From the NCBI GenBank assembly GCA_045545175.1, contig JAZQAK010000020.1, forward strand, positions 1 through 54,613: a stretch of 54,613 nt of DNA, in the 5' to 3' direction. This DNA comes from RGIG6165 sp045545175. Its GTDB lineage: Bacteria; Bacillota; Clostridia; Oscillospirales; Feifaniaceae. A program made the translations under genes and the position numbers. Below are positions 24,146 through 32,877 of the stretch, one piece after another. The notes beneath the pieces were generated by a model that was not told the DNA's origin, made no database searches, and worked only from the letters and a program-made list of their open reading frames with translations. Numbering within the stretch: the stretch's first letter is position 1; every line of letters starts with the position of its first letter.

Positions 24146-24207
24146 TTTTACACTTCTTCATTATTTAGTATGCAATAATTTTAACATTATTGATAATGAA
24201 AGTAAAT

Positions 24208-24239
24208 ACAAAACGGACAGGTTTTCCTGTCCGTTTTTT
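24208..24239 (-). terminator. Terminator of htrA
   Basis: AAACGGACAGG pairs with CCTGTCCGTTT around TTTT. On the minus strand it follows the htrA stop, with T residues after it. Confidence 0.85.
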
Positions 24240-24241
24240 GT

Positions 24242-25435
24242 TTAATCGTTGGGCATAAGTTTTACGTCAAGCGTAAAATATCTTCCGTTTCTGTATACGA
24301 ACAGAGTAACCGTGTCACCTGCATTCATCGAGCCGATTTTTGCCGAAAGTGCATTGACTGTGGAAACTTCCTCGCCGTTTACAGCGGTAATAATATCACC
24401 GGGCTGAAGACCTTTTTTGTATGCGTCACTGTCCTGACGCACGTCCGTAACGTATACACCCTTCATGCCGTAGAAGGTGTTTAAATCCTGACCCATTATG
24501 CCGATTACGGGTCTGCCCGTAACTCTGCCGTTTGTGATAAGTTCGTTTACAATCGGGATAGCCGTATTTGCGGGTATTGCAAAACCGAGGCCTTCGCTGT
24601 TAGCAAATTTTGCATTGGTAATGCCTATAACCTGACCGAAGTGGTTGATGAGTGCACCGCCCGAGTTACCGCTGTTGATGGAAGCGTCCGTCTGAATAAG
24701 ATTAAAGTCGACGCCTTCAACGGAAATCGTTCTGTCAAGACCTGAAACGATACCGCTTGTAACGGAGGCATACAGTTCCATACTTCTCGGGTTTCCTATT
24801 GCAACTACGGTTTCGCCGAGTTTAAGCATATTCGAATCGCCGATTTCCACAGCGGGAAAATCCGTGCCTTCAATTTTTATGACTGCAATATCCGTCTGGT
24901 TGTCGCTGCCGACTATCGTTGCGTTATAGGTTTTCTCGTTGCTGTCGTATACTGTCACGGATTGTGCGTTTGCCACGACGTGTGCATTCGTGAGTATATA
25001 CCCGTCGGCACTTATAAAGAAGCCGCTGCCAAAGCCCGATTCCGTAACTATTCCGACAACCGAGGGCTTTACCTTTTCAACAATTTCGGGAACGGCGAGA
25101 ATACCGTCTTCGCTTACCGTGTATTCCACACCGGGTGTGGAATTCTGCGTTATTTCGGTTGTACCTTCGGGATTTTTTTCCACGAAGTTAGGCATAACTG
25201 TTCCGGAGTGTCGCAGACTTACCGCTATTATAAGACCGCTTGCAATTATTGCGCAGACGAGTATTCCTAAAAATACCCATACGCCCTTGTTGCCTTTTTT
25301 CTTTTTCGGCTGTTCTTCGGGCGGTTGAGTTTCCTCTGTGACGGGTGTTGCCTCCACGGGCTCGATTATCTCTTCTTCAGGAGTCGGTGTTACCGTTTCC
25401 TGCTGTGTTTCATTTAAGTTTTCATTTTCAAACAT
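24242..25435 (-). CDS. htrA: HtrA/DegP-type S1C serine protease
   Basis: 397 residues. A Pro/Glu-rich cytoplasmic head of about 45 residues leads to one membrane helix (VWVFLGILVCAIIASGLIIA), then the trypsin-like domain outside the cell. The triad is His in LTNAHVVANA, Asp in SDNQTDIAVIKI and Ser in NSGNSGGALIN. One PDZ domain follows (QDSDAYKKGLQPGDII). It degrades misfolded exported proteins. It is the third gene of an operon after a response regulator and a histidine kinase, 17 bp downstream of the kinase. Confidence 0.95.
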   Translation of the reverse strand: MFENENLNETQQETVTPTPEEEIIEPVEATPVTEETQPPEEQPKKKKGNKGVWVFLGILVCAIIASGLIIAVSLRHSGTVMPNFVEKNPEGTTEITQNSTPGVEYTVSEDGILAVPEIVEKVKPSVVGIVTESGFGSGFFISADGYILTNAHVVANAQSVTVYDSNEKTYNATIVGSDNQTDIAVIKIEGTDFPAVEIGDSNMLKLGETVVAIGNPRSMELYASVTSGIVSGLDRTISVEGVDFNLIQTDASINSGNSGGALINHFGQVIGITNAKFANSEGLGFAIPANTAIPIVNELITNGRVTGRPVIGIMGQDLNTFYGMKGVYVTDVRQDSDAYKKGLQPGDIITAVNGEEVSTVNALSAKIGSMNAGDTVTLFVYRNGRYFTLDVKLMPND

Positions 25436-25452
25436 AATTATCCTCCTATCAG

Positions 25453-26868
25453 TTATGCTTTTAGTGGCACTGTAAATGAGAATTCACAGAATTCACCGTA
25501 TTTACTGCGGACCATAATATTGCCGCCGCTGTTTTCCACTATGATTTTCGTTATATAAAGACCGAGTCCGAGACTGCTTTTATCCCTGCCTCTCGACTTG
25601 TCCGTTTTGTAAAAACGGTCGAATATAAACGGAATATCGTCTTCTTTTATGCCCATACCCGTATTATAGACCGTAATTATCGCATGTGTCTGATTGACCG
25701 AAGTGTTTACCCTGAGTGTACCTTCGTCAAATGAGTATTTCACTGCATTGTCTATAAGGTTGTATATTACCCTGTAAATGCCGTCCTTATCGCCTTTTAC
25801 GTTAAGGGCGTCCATATCAAAATCAAAGTCAAGAGAAAGTTTCTTTCCGTTTATCTTCTGTTCAAACGAAAAGAGTATCTGACTTATTATTTCGGCAACG
25901 TCAAACTCCGTTATCTGCTTGTTTGCACCCGATTTAAGTTCTGAAATATCAAGCAGAGTTGATACGAGTCTTGACAGCCTCTTCGTTTCCTGAGAAACAA
26001 GCCCGAGATAGTATTCCTCTTCTTCTTTCGGGATGGTGCCGTCAAGTATACCGTCAACAAACCCCGTTATCGTAGTCATGGGGGTACGCAGGTCGTGTGA
26101 CACGTTTTGCACAAAAGTGTTTCGTGCATCCTCAAGATGTTCAAGACTCTCCGCCATATTGTTGAAGGCGTTGCCCAGTTCGTTTATCTCCTCGATACGA
26201 CTGCTTTCAATACGTACGTCAAACTGCCCTTTGGCATATTTTTTTGCAGCCTGAGTCATCTGTTTAATGGGGGCAAGCTGTCTGTGAATAGTAAATGCAA
26301 AAAGCAGCACCGAAACGCCGAATACGAATACTGCAATCATCCAGAAACTTGCGGTAAACCCCTTCAATGACTGATTATATTCTCCTGCCGACGTGGTTGC
26401 AACAGAATAATACAGCGGAACACCGTTTATTTCAAGAGGCTCCATGTATACGAACTGTTTTTCGCGGAAAGTTTTGCCGAAATCGGATTGAACGAGTCCC
26501 TTTTTCTTGTTGGCACGCTGAAGTTCGGGGATGTTTATAATACCGTCAAGCCGTTCCGTCGTGGTAAAAACTATATTTCCGTGTGCATCGCAGATGGTAA
26601 TATCGGTATTCGTGTACTCAGTAAGCACCTTTATACTGCGAAACATCTGCCTCTGATACATTGTGATATAGTCGGCAGGATATACCGACGTTTCAATCGT
26701 TTCAACTACCGACAGGGCGTATGCATTCGTCTGTTCAAGCGTACTTTTCATTCTGCCTTTGACCGTTCGGTTGAGCGTGAATATAAAAAGTGCGGAAAAG
26801 GTGATATAACACAGGGACAGCACTATCAGCAGAATGCCGAGGTATCTTGTATGAAGTCTTCTGAGCAT
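25453..26868 (-). CDS. Membrane sensor histidine kinase
   Basis: 471 residues from the ATG at 26868, with GAGGAA just upstream. The ORF extension to 26955 lies inside the regulator gene. Helices near residues 12-32 and 180-200 flank an extracytoplasmic sensor of about 145 residues. Then come HAMP (HRQLAPIKQMTQAAKKYAKG), HisKA with the phosphoacceptor in NVSHDLRTPMTT, and the HATPase boxes IYNLIDNAVKYS, TGMGIKEDDIPFIF and SLGLGLYITK. It begins one base after the response regulator stop. The signal is unknown. The HtrA downstream suggests envelope stress. Confidence 0.95.
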   Translation of the reverse strand: MLRRLHTRYLGILLIVLSLCYITFSALFIFTLNRTVKGRMKSTLEQTNAYALSVVETIETSVYPADYITMYQRQMFRSIKVLTEYTNTDITICDAHGNIVFTTTERLDGIINIPELQRANKKKGLVQSDFGKTFREKQFVYMEPLEINGVPLYYSVATTSAGEYNQSLKGFTASFWMIAVFVFGVSVLLFAFTIHRQLAPIKQMTQAAKKYAKGQFDVRIESSRIEEINELGNAFNNMAESLEHLEDARNTFVQNVSHDLRTPMTTITGFVDGILDGTIPKEEEEYYLGLVSQETKRLSRLVSTLLDISELKSGANKQITEFDVAEIISQILFSFEQKINGKKLSLDFDFDMDALNVKGDKDGIYRVIYNLIDNAVKYSFDEGTLRVNTSVNQTHAIITVYNTGMGIKEDDIPFIFDRFYKTDKSRGRDKSSLGLGLYITKIIVENSGGNIMVRSKYGEFCEFSFTVPLKA

Positions 26869-26869
26869 A

Positions 26870-27568
26870 TTATTCCTCTGTCGTTGAGAATTTGTAGCCC
26901 TTGCTCCACACGGTCGCAAGTTCCCACTTGTCCGAAACGCCCTCAAGCTTTTCACGCAGACGTTTTACGTGTACGTCAACCGTTCTTGAGTCGCCGAAAT
27001 ATTCAAAACCCCACACCTCGTCAAGCAACTGATTGCGGGTATATACCCTGTTGGGATTGCTTGCAAGATGATATAAAAGTTCAAGTTCCTTCGGGGGCGT
27101 ATCCACGGTTTTACCGTCAACACGCAGTTCGTAATTCGTGAGATTTACTTCAAGTTTATCATACTTCACGCATTTTATTGTCGAAGCGTCCCCCTCGCTG
27201 TTTTGCGAGCGTCTGAGAACGGCTTTGATTCTGGCAACGACCTCTTTGGTGTCAAAAGGCTTTGTGATATAGTCGTCAGCGCCGAGTTCAAGACCGAGCA
27301 CCTTGTCAAAAACTTCGCCCTTTGCACTTATCATAATTATGGGACAGTCAGAGGTCTTTCTTATTTCTTTGCATACCTGCCAACCGTCAAGTTTCGGCAT
27401 CATAATGTCAAGCAGAACCATATCCGTCTTGTTGTTGCGGAAAATGGAAAGCGCCTCGCTGCCGTTTGTCGCAGTAAGAACGGTAAAGCCCTCCTTAACG
27501 AGATAAAGGCGTAAAAGTTCACATATATTTCTGTCGTCATCACATACAAGGATTTTTATATCTTCCAT
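26870..27568 (-). CDS. OmpR/PhoB-family response regulator
   Basis: 232 residues. The receiver domain has the acidic pair in LVCDDDRNI, phosphoacceptor Asp in MVLLDIMMPKLDG and Lys in DYITKPFD. The winged-helix output domain contains LLYHLASNPNRVYTRNQLLD and DSRTVDVHVKRLREKL. The start is MEDIKILV at 27568, matching family length. AAGGAG lies somewhat far (13 nt) upstream. It should be phosphorylated by the kinase encoded next and may control htrA in the same operon. Confidence 0.95.
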   Translation of the reverse strand: MEDIKILVCDDDRNICELLRLYLVKEGFTVLTATNGSEALSIFRNNKTDMVLLDIMMPKLDGWQVCKEIRKTSDCPIIMISAKGEVFDKVLGLELGADDYITKPFDTKEVVARIKAVLRRSQNSEGDASTIKCVKYDKLEVNLTNYELRVDGKTVDTPPKELELLYHLASNPNRVYTRNQLLDEVWGFEYFGDSRTVDVHVKRLREKLEGVSDKWELATVWSKGYKFSTTEE

Positions 27569-27585
27569 TTTTTGTCTTTCACTCC

Positions 27586-27614
27586 TTGATAAATCATTTG
27601 TAAAACTGTATACT
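27586..27614 (+). promoter_or_regulatory. Sigma-A promoter for ychF-pncB
   Basis: TTGATA (27586-27591), 17-nt spacer, TATACT (27609-27614), 62 nt upstream of ychF. Confidence 0.6.
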
Positions 27615-27676
27615 ATCATTATTATACATCTTTATTTCAATTTGGTGAACAAAATTTAAACTTTGGAGGAATTTTA

Positions 27677-28774
27677 ATGAAACTTGGTATCGTGGGATTG
27701 CCTAACGTAGGTAAAAGCACGCTTTTTAATGCTATTACGAATGCGGGGGCACAGTCGGCAAACTATCCTTTCTGTACGATAGAGCCTAACGTGGGTACGG
27801 TTGCCGTTCCCGATAAGCGTCTGGACAGGCTTACCGAAATGTATAATCCTGCAAAAACGACGCCTGCTGTTATAGAATTTGTTGATATTGCAGGTCTTGT
27901 AAAGGGTGCTTCAAAGGGTGAAGGTCTCGGAAACAAGTTCTTATCCCACATCCGTGAGGTTGATGCGATAGTACACGTTGTACGTTGCTTTGAGGACGGT
28001 AATATAACCCACGTTGACGGAAGCATTGACCCGCTTCGTGATATGGAAACTATAAATCTCGAACTCATTTTCTCGGATATGGAGATGATGGAGAGAAGGA
28101 TTGACCGTCTTAAAAAGACGATGAAGGGCGGCGACAAGAAAAATCTTGCCGAATGTGAACTCTGTGAGAAAATACTTGCCGTTTTACAAAACGGTCTGCC
28201 TGCAAGAAGCATTGATTACACGAAGGATGAATTTGAGATTGCCAAAGGTGCAAATCTGCTCACTTTAAAGCCGGTTATTTATGCGGCAAATATGAGTGAG
28301 GATGATTTCAGGACGGGCATAGACTCAAACACCCATTACCAGAAGGTAATTGCAAGGGGTAAAGAGGAAAATGCGGAAGTTCTTCCCATATGTGCCGAGA
28401 TGGAGGCTGAGGTTTCTGAACTTTCCAAAGAGGATAAGGAGCTTTTCCTTTCCGACCTTAATCTCACGGAAAGCGGTCTTGACAGAATGGTTGCATCCTG
28501 CTACCGTCTGCTCGGTCTTATAAGTTATCTCACGGCAGGGGAAAAAGAAGTCCGTGCATGGACTATTGAAGAGGGTACAAAGGCACCTCAGGCGGCAGGC
28601 AAAATCCACAGCGATTTTGAAAGAGGATTTATCCGTGCCGAAATCGTGTCATATGACGACCTTATTGAATGTGGCTCCATTGCGGCTGCACGTGAAAAAG
28701 GGCTTTACAGAAGTGAGGGTAAGGAATACGTTATTAAAGACGGTGACGTAGTGCTCTTCCGTTTCAATGTATAG
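27677..28774 (+). CDS. ychF: Redox-regulated ATPase YchF
   Basis: 365 residues, an Obg-family P-loop protein that prefers ATP. G1 is GLPNVGKSTLFNA, G3 is FVDIAGLVKGASKGEGLGN, the altered G4 position is AANMSEDD, and the C-terminal TGS domain includes AWTIEEGTKAPQAAGKIHSD. It binds ribosomes and affects oxidative stress responses in several bacteria. GGAGG precedes the ATG. pncB follows 11 nt later. Confidence 0.97.
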   Translation: MKLGIVGLPNVGKSTLFNAITNAGAQSANYPFCTIEPNVGTVAVPDKRLDRLTEMYNPAKTTPAVIEFVDIAGLVKGASKGEGLGNKFLSHIREVDAIVHVVRCFEDGNITHVDGSIDPLRDMETINLELIFSDMEMMERRIDRLKKTMKGGDKKNLAECELCEKILAVLQNGLPARSIDYTKDEFEIAKGANLLTLKPVIYAANMSEDDFRTGIDSNTHYQKVIARGKEENAEVLPICAEMEAEVSELSKEDKELFLSDLNLTESGLDRMVASCYRLLGLISYLTAGEKEVRAWTIEEGTKAPQAAGKIHSDFERGFIRAEIVSYDDLIECGSIAAAREKGLYRSEGKEYVIKDGDVVLFRFNV

Positions 28775-28785
28775 GAGTGAGAAAA

Positions 28786-30246
28786 ATGAGTTTTTTATCA
28801 AAAAAACAGAATTATACGATGCTCTGTGATTTCTATGAACTCACGATGGGCAACGGCTATTTCCGCAGGGGAATAGGCGACAGAAAAGTATATTTTGATA
28901 TGTTCTTCCGCAAGGTGCCCGACGGTGGCGGTTTTGCCATTATGGCGGGGCTTGAGCAGGTTATAGAGTATCTTAATGACCTTCATTTTTCAAAGGAAGA
29001 CATAGAATTTCTGCGTTCAAAGGGTTGCTTTGATGAGGAATTTTTAAAATATCTTGAAGATTTCAAGTTTGAATGTGACGTTTATGCAATACCCGAAGGC
29101 ACACCCATTTTCCCGGGTGAGCCGGTTATAACGGTCTGCGGTCCTGCAGTGCAGGCACAGCTTCTTGAAACGTTTATTCTGCTTACCGTAAATCATCAGA
29201 GTCTTATTGCCACAAAGGCAAACAGAATAGTCCGTGCGGCACAGGGAAGACCCGTTGCCGAGTTCGGTTCAAGAAGGGCACAGGGCCCTGCGGGTGCAGT
29301 GCTCGGAGCACGTGCGGCATATATTGCAGGCTGTACGGGTACGGCATGCGTTCTCAGTGACGAGCTTTTCGGTGTTCCCTGCAGCGGAACGATGGCACAT
29401 TCATGGGTGCAGATGTTTGACAGTGAATACGAGGCGTTTAAAGTATATGCCGAGGAATATCCTGACAATACTCTGCTTCTCGTTGATACCTACAACGTGC
29501 TTGAAAGCGGTGTTCCCACTGCAATCAAGGTGTTTGATGAGGTTCTCAAGCCTTTGGGCAAGCGTCCTCTCGGAATAAGAATTGACAGCGGTGACATCAC
29601 GTATCTTTCAAAGCGTGCAAGAAAGATGCTTGATGCGGCAGGGTATGAGGATTGCCGTATATTCGTAACGAATTCACTTGACGAGTATATTATCAGCGAC
29701 CTTATAGCACAGGGTGCGTGCGTTGACAATTTTGGTGTGGGCGAAAGGCTCATCACCTCAAAGAGTGAGCCCGTGTTCGGCGGTGTTTACAAACTTGCGG
29801 CGGTTGAGGATAAGGATGGAAATATAGTTCCCAAAATCAAGATTAGTGAGAACGTGGCAAAGATATCGACACCGCATTTCAAGAAGCCGTACAGACTTTT
29901 TGAGCGTGAAACGGGCAAGGCGATTGCCGACCTTATCTGCGTATATGATGAAACGGTAGACGATACGAAACCGCTCGTTCTGTTTGACCCCGATTATAAG
30001 TGGAAAAAGAAAAAGGTTACGAATTTTGTCGCAAAAGAACTTCAGATACCCGTGTTTATCGGCGGTAAGCAGGTATATCAGTCGCCCGACATCAAGGAGA
30101 TAAGAGAATATTGTGCTCAGCAGGTATCTACTCTGTGGGATGAAGTTTTAAGATTTGAAAATCCGCACAGTTATTACGTTGACCTTTCACAAAAACTGTG
30201 GGATATCAAGCAGGACCTTCTTGAAAAGGGAGGCGTCAAGGCGTGA
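28786..30246 (+). CDS. pncB: Nicotinate phosphoribosyltransferase
   Basis: 486 residues. It makes nicotinate mononucleotide from nicotinate and PRPP for NAD salvage. Conserved segments are MLCDFYELTMGNGYF, EFGSRRAQGP, LVDTYNVLESG and RIDSGDITYLSKRARKML. The size matches the long Firmicutes PncB form. The ATG at 28786 has AGGAG 7-8 nt upstream. Its TGA stop overlaps the GTG start of the DUF554 gene. Confidence 0.95.
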   Translation: MSFLSKKQNYTMLCDFYELTMGNGYFRRGIGDRKVYFDMFFRKVPDGGGFAIMAGLEQVIEYLNDLHFSKEDIEFLRSKGCFDEEFLKYLEDFKFECDVYAIPEGTPIFPGEPVITVCGPAVQAQLLETFILLTVNHQSLIATKANRIVRAAQGRPVAEFGSRRAQGPAGAVLGARAAYIAGCTGTACVLSDELFGVPCSGTMAHSWVQMFDSEYEAFKVYAEEYPDNTLLLVDTYNVLESGVPTAIKVFDEVLKPLGKRPLGIRIDSGDITYLSKRARKMLDAAGYEDCRIFVTNSLDEYIISDLIAQGACVDNFGVGERLITSKSEPVFGGVYKLAAVEDKDGNIVPKIKISENVAKISTPHFKKPYRLFERETGKAIADLICVYDETVDDTKPLVLFDPDYKWKKKKVTNFVAKELQIPVFIGGKQVYQSPDIKEIREYCAQQVSTLWDEVLRFENPHSYYVDLSQKLWDIKQDLLEKGGVKA

Positions 30247-30977
30247 TTCCGGGAACAGGTACTTTGGTAAACGCCGCCGCGATAGTAGCAGGAACAGTAA
30301 TTGGAATACTTTTTCGCAAAGGTCTCTCGGAAAAACTTAAAACCAATCTGCAGAATGCGATATTTATCTCGGTCATTATAATGGGTATTGCAGGTGCGCT
30401 TGCAAACTGCATAAAGGTGACCGAAAACGGCCTTGAGACGACAGATTTGCTGCTTATGGTAATATCGCTTGCAATCGGTACGGTTATAGGTGAACTTTGT
30501 AAAATAGACGTCGGTTTTGAAAAAATCGGCAAGGCACTCGGAAATAAGTTTGCGGGACACGGTGACGGTGACACCTTCGTCAAAGGTTTCGTGTCGGCGT
30601 CTGTAATTTTCTGTGTGGGAGCAATGGCAATCGTCGGCAGTATTGAAGACGGAATGGCAGGCAACCCGCATATGCTTTACATAAAGGCACTTCTTGACGG
30701 TGTTACGTCGATGATTCTTGCAACTACACTCGGTCTTGGGGTTGCATTTTCCGCGCTGGCGATTATAATATATCAGGGGGCGATAACTCTGCTGGCGGTC
30801 GTTGCAGGAAGTTTTATTCCGGCAGACGTTATATCGCAGATGTCGCTTGTGGGCAACGTGCTCATTATGTGTATCGGCTTTACCACGCTTGATATAAAGA
30901 AAATCAACGTTGCAAATATGCTGCCGTCGATATTTATTCCGGCGGTATATGCGCTTATTAAAAATATAATATTGTAA
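30243..30977 (+). CDS. DUF554 (YqgA-like) membrane protein
   Basis: 244 residues with six or seven hydrophobic helices. The family features are the start IPGTGTLVNAAAIVAGTVIG and a glycine-rich middle (KGFVSASVIFCVGAMAIVGS). GTG start overlapping the pncB stop (GTGA). DUF554 proteins are of unknown function, possibly transporters. Linkage to pncB might hint at a nicotinate-related role, but this is only context. Confidence 0.9.
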   Translation: MIPGTGTLVNAAAIVAGTVIGILFRKGLSEKLKTNLQNAIFISVIIMGIAGALANCIKVTENGLETTDLLLMVISLAIGTVIGELCKIDVGFEKIGKALGNKFAGHGDGDTFVKGFVSASVIFCVGAMAIVGSIEDGMAGNPHMLYIKALLDGVTSMILATTLGLGVAFSALAIIIYQGAITLLAVVAGSFIPADVISQMSLVGNVLIMCIGFTTLDIKKINVANMLPSIFIPAVYALIKNIIL

Positions 30978-30979
30978 AT

Positions 30980-31146
30980 TTACAGGTGTCGAATGGGTTT
31001 TATACTCGATTCGGTGAAAAGGGAAGCAGGTGTAAGTCCTGCACGAACTCGTCGCTGTAAGTGGGAGGGGTGTTTCATACCATTGGCAATTTGCCGAGAA
31101 GGGAAGCATTCCGTTGAACACAAGTCAGAAGACCTGCCCGTAAATA
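30980..31146 (+). promoter_or_regulatory. Cobalamin (B12) riboswitch
   Basis: Conserved core: GAAAAGGGAAGCAGGTGTAA, then GTCCTGCACG, CGCTGTAAGTGGGAG, and the B12-box-like AAGTCAGAAGACCTGCC at about 31122-31138. The order and spacing match cobalamin aptamers. Boundaries are approximate. It precedes an intrinsic terminator and two transport-related genes. Confidence 0.93.
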
Positions 31147-31190
31147 TTGCATACCACGAGTAATTGGTACAGGCATTTATTTATTATTAT

Positions 31191-31222
31191 GGCCTTTTAC
31201 TGCGTGTAAAAGGTCATTTTAT
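31191..31222 (+). terminator. Terminator / expression platform of the B12 riboswitch
   Basis: GGCCTTTTAC pairs with GTGTAAAAGGTC (with G-T pairs), followed by ATTTTATTTTA. It sits between aptamer and the ribosome binding site of the DUF4430 gene, so B12 binding would favour termination. Confidence 0.75.
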
Positions 31223-31239
31223 TTTAAGGAGAGAGAAAT

Positions 31240-31617
31240 ATGAAAAAAATTATCGGAACAGCAGTTGCAATTATACTTGCGTTGGCAATGGTGTTCGTAT
31301 ACTTACACTTCGGTGAGAAAACTGCAGAGGGAAGTAAAAACGTAACTGTTGAAGTTACCTCACAAAGTGGAGAGGTGACAACCTACGACGTGGAAACAGA
31401 TGCTCTTTATCTCATAGAAGTGATGGAGGAGATAGAGGCACTTACGTTTACAATTGATGACGGTATGATACTGACGGTAAACGGTGAAACGGCGGATTAT
31501 AACGTAAACGGTGCATATTGGGCACTCTATGTCAACGGGGAATACGGAAACTACGGTGCGGACAGGCAACCCGTAACGGACGGCGATGTGTTTGGAATTA
31601 CGTATACGGCGGCATAA
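31240..31617 (+). CDS. DUF4430 (transcobalamin-like) extracytoplasmic protein
   Basis: 125 residues. The N-terminal 20 residues are a signal anchor (IIGTAVAIILALAMVFVYL) without a lipobox. The single domain has the DUF4430 pattern: LYLIEVMEEIEALTFTIDDG and AYWALYVNGEYGNYGADRQP, ending DGDVFGITYTA. This fold is shared with the C-terminal domain of intrinsic factor/transcobalamin. The B12 riboswitch upstream and the ECF S component downstream make it a likely surface cobalamin or cobinamide binder feeding the transporter. AAGGAG precedes its ATG. Confidence 0.9.
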   Translation: MKKIIGTAVAIILALAMVFVYLHFGEKTAEGSKNVTVEVTSQSGEVTTYDVETDALYLIEVMEEIEALTFTIDDGMILTVNGETADYNVNGAYWALYVNGEYGNYGADRQPVTDGDVFGITYTAA

Positions 31618-31618
31618 A

Positions 31619-32140
31619 ATGGAAAAAACAAAAATAACCTCCCGTGAAATAGTTACGGTCGGTCTTATGGTGGCTGTGATAGAGGTCTGTAAAATTGCGT
31701 TTATGGGCCTTCCGAATATCGAACTGACGTCATTCTGGATAATCTTGTTTGCACTATATTTCGGAAAAAGCATTTATTTTGCAATTCCCGTATTTATCGT
31801 GATTGAGGGGCTTATATTCGGCATCAATCTGTGGTGGATAATGTATCTTTACACGTGGCCCCTTCTTGCAATCGTTACTAAACTGTTTTCAAAGGTAAAA
31901 TCTGTAACCTTCTGGAGTGTTTTTTCAGGCGTGTTCGGACTTTTGTTCGGTGCACTTAATTCTCTGGTCTATATTTTTCTTGGGGAGACGCTGTCAGCAG
32001 GTCTTAGAAGTGCATTTGCATGGTGGGTGGCAGGAATACCCTACGACCTTATACACGGTGCAGGAAACTTTTTAATTATGTTGATACTCTACAAGCCGAT
32101 AACAAATGTAATAGAAACATACAAAATGAAACAAAAATAA
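31619..32140 (+). CDS. ECF transporter S component, probable cobalamin specificity
   Basis: 173 residues, about six membrane helices, the size and pattern of ECF S components (an early SREIVTVGLMVAVIEVCK helix and conserved NLWWIMYLYTWPLLAI). S components bind one vitamin and share the EcfAAT energising module, which is not in the window. Specificity for B12 is inferred from the riboswitch and the DUF4430 partner 1 bp upstream. The start at 31619 is chosen because it directly follows that stop; 31586 would overlap it. Confidence 0.87.
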   Translation: MEKTKITSREIVTVGLMVAVIEVCKIAFMGLPNIELTSFWIILFALYFGKSIYFAIPVFIVIEGLIFGINLWWIMYLYTWPLLAIVTKLFSKVKSVTFWSVFSGVFGLLFGALNSLVYIFLGETLSAGLRSAFAWWVAGIPYDLIHGAGNFLIMLILYKPITNVIETYKMKQK

Positions 32141-32169
32141 AATGGTATGCACAAAGTGCATACCATTTT
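32139..32169. terminator. Bidirectional terminator
   Basis: AAAATGGTATGCAC pairs perfectly with GTGCATACCATTTT around AAA, between convergent genes. Confidence 0.92.
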
Positions 32170-32863
32170 ATTCTATATCTGTGACGTTTACCGTCATATA
32201 TGTTCTGCCGTTCATCAGCGTTTCGCTGCGAAGCACTATGCCGTTTTCCGTGGATATCCAGTACTTTTCGGTCTGCGAAAGGCGTGGATACCTGTATTCG
32301 AGATAGATTACTCTCGTATTACCGAGTGTGTCAAATCGCATCTGTGAAACGTTGGACTCTGCCGCGCTGTAAAACCATTCAAGGTCGGGCAGGCCGAGCA
32401 GTCGGTCCGAAGTAAAAATACTGTTTGACGGCAAAGTGTAACTTTCACCCGTCTGATTATCACTCACGTTTACTCCCCTTGAGGTTATGGTGTAGGTGGT
32501 AAGGAGTTTCTGTCCTGCACCGTAGTAACGCACGGTTTCACGGGAACCGTTTTTCCTGTATTTGATATAGGTCGTCGACGTGTCCTCCGATGAGGGTGAC
32601 AGCGTAAAAGTTATATCCATAGAGAGATTTGACGGCTTTGTGTAACTTTTGAGCATAGCCTCAAGTGACTCTTTATCTATCTCAAGCGTTTCGTAACCGT
32701 CCTCGTCAACCTCGAGTTTATCACCCGAAAATTCCGCAGAATCCATCGGCGTCGAGGGCGAAGTCGTGACTATTGTGCCTGCCGAGGGCAGCCACATAAA
32801 GAGAAGTACGGATATAACCGCAAATATTAAAATTGTAAAAAAGAGTTTGCCTTTCTCCTTCAT
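32168..32863 (-). CDS. Membrane-anchored extracytoplasmic protein, unknown function
   Basis: 231 residues. One N-terminal helix (LFFTILIFAVISVLLFMWL) acts as anchor or uncleaved signal. The outside part starts with a Thr/Ser/Pro-rich, acidic linker, and then a beta-rich domain with repeating strands (LSMDITFTL, YIKYRKNGSRETVRYYG, VIYLEYRYPRLSQTEKYWI). The outline recalls LolA/outer-membrane lipoprotein carrier-type half-barrels, but no signature proves it. It is the last gene of the glnS-gltX-trpS-tagO-mnaA run, 14 bp after mnaA, so an envelope role is plausible. Confidence 0.65.
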   Translation of the reverse strand: MKEKGKLFFTILIFAVISVLLFMWLPSAGTIVTTSPSTPMDSAEFSGDKLEVDEDGYETLEIDKESLEAMLKSYTKPSNLSMDITFTLSPSSEDTSTTYIKYRKNGSRETVRYYGAGQKLLTTYTITSRGVNVSDNQTGESYTLPSNSIFTSDRLLGLPDLEWFYSAAESNVSQMRFDTLGNTRVIYLEYRYPRLSQTEKYWISTENGIVLRSETLMNGRTYMTVNVTDIE

Positions 32864-32877
32864 ACAGTCTCTCCGTT

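Noticed and set aside
24185..24198. CATTATTGATAATG repeat upstream of the DUF815 operon as a Fur box
   Set aside because: The arms are ATTAT then ATAAT, the opposite order to a Fur/PerR 7-1-7 box, and such A/T repeats are expected by chance.
26488..27141. Plus-strand frame of 217 codons over the kinase and regulator
   Set aside because: Shadow frame opposite two well-supported genes; no ribosome binding site and no domain.
30174..31121. Long minus-strand frame of 315 codons over the DUF554 gene and riboswitch
   Set aside because: It lies opposite a clear membrane protein gene and the conserved riboswitch, and its composition is Arg/Cys/Tyr-rich shadow sequence without domains.
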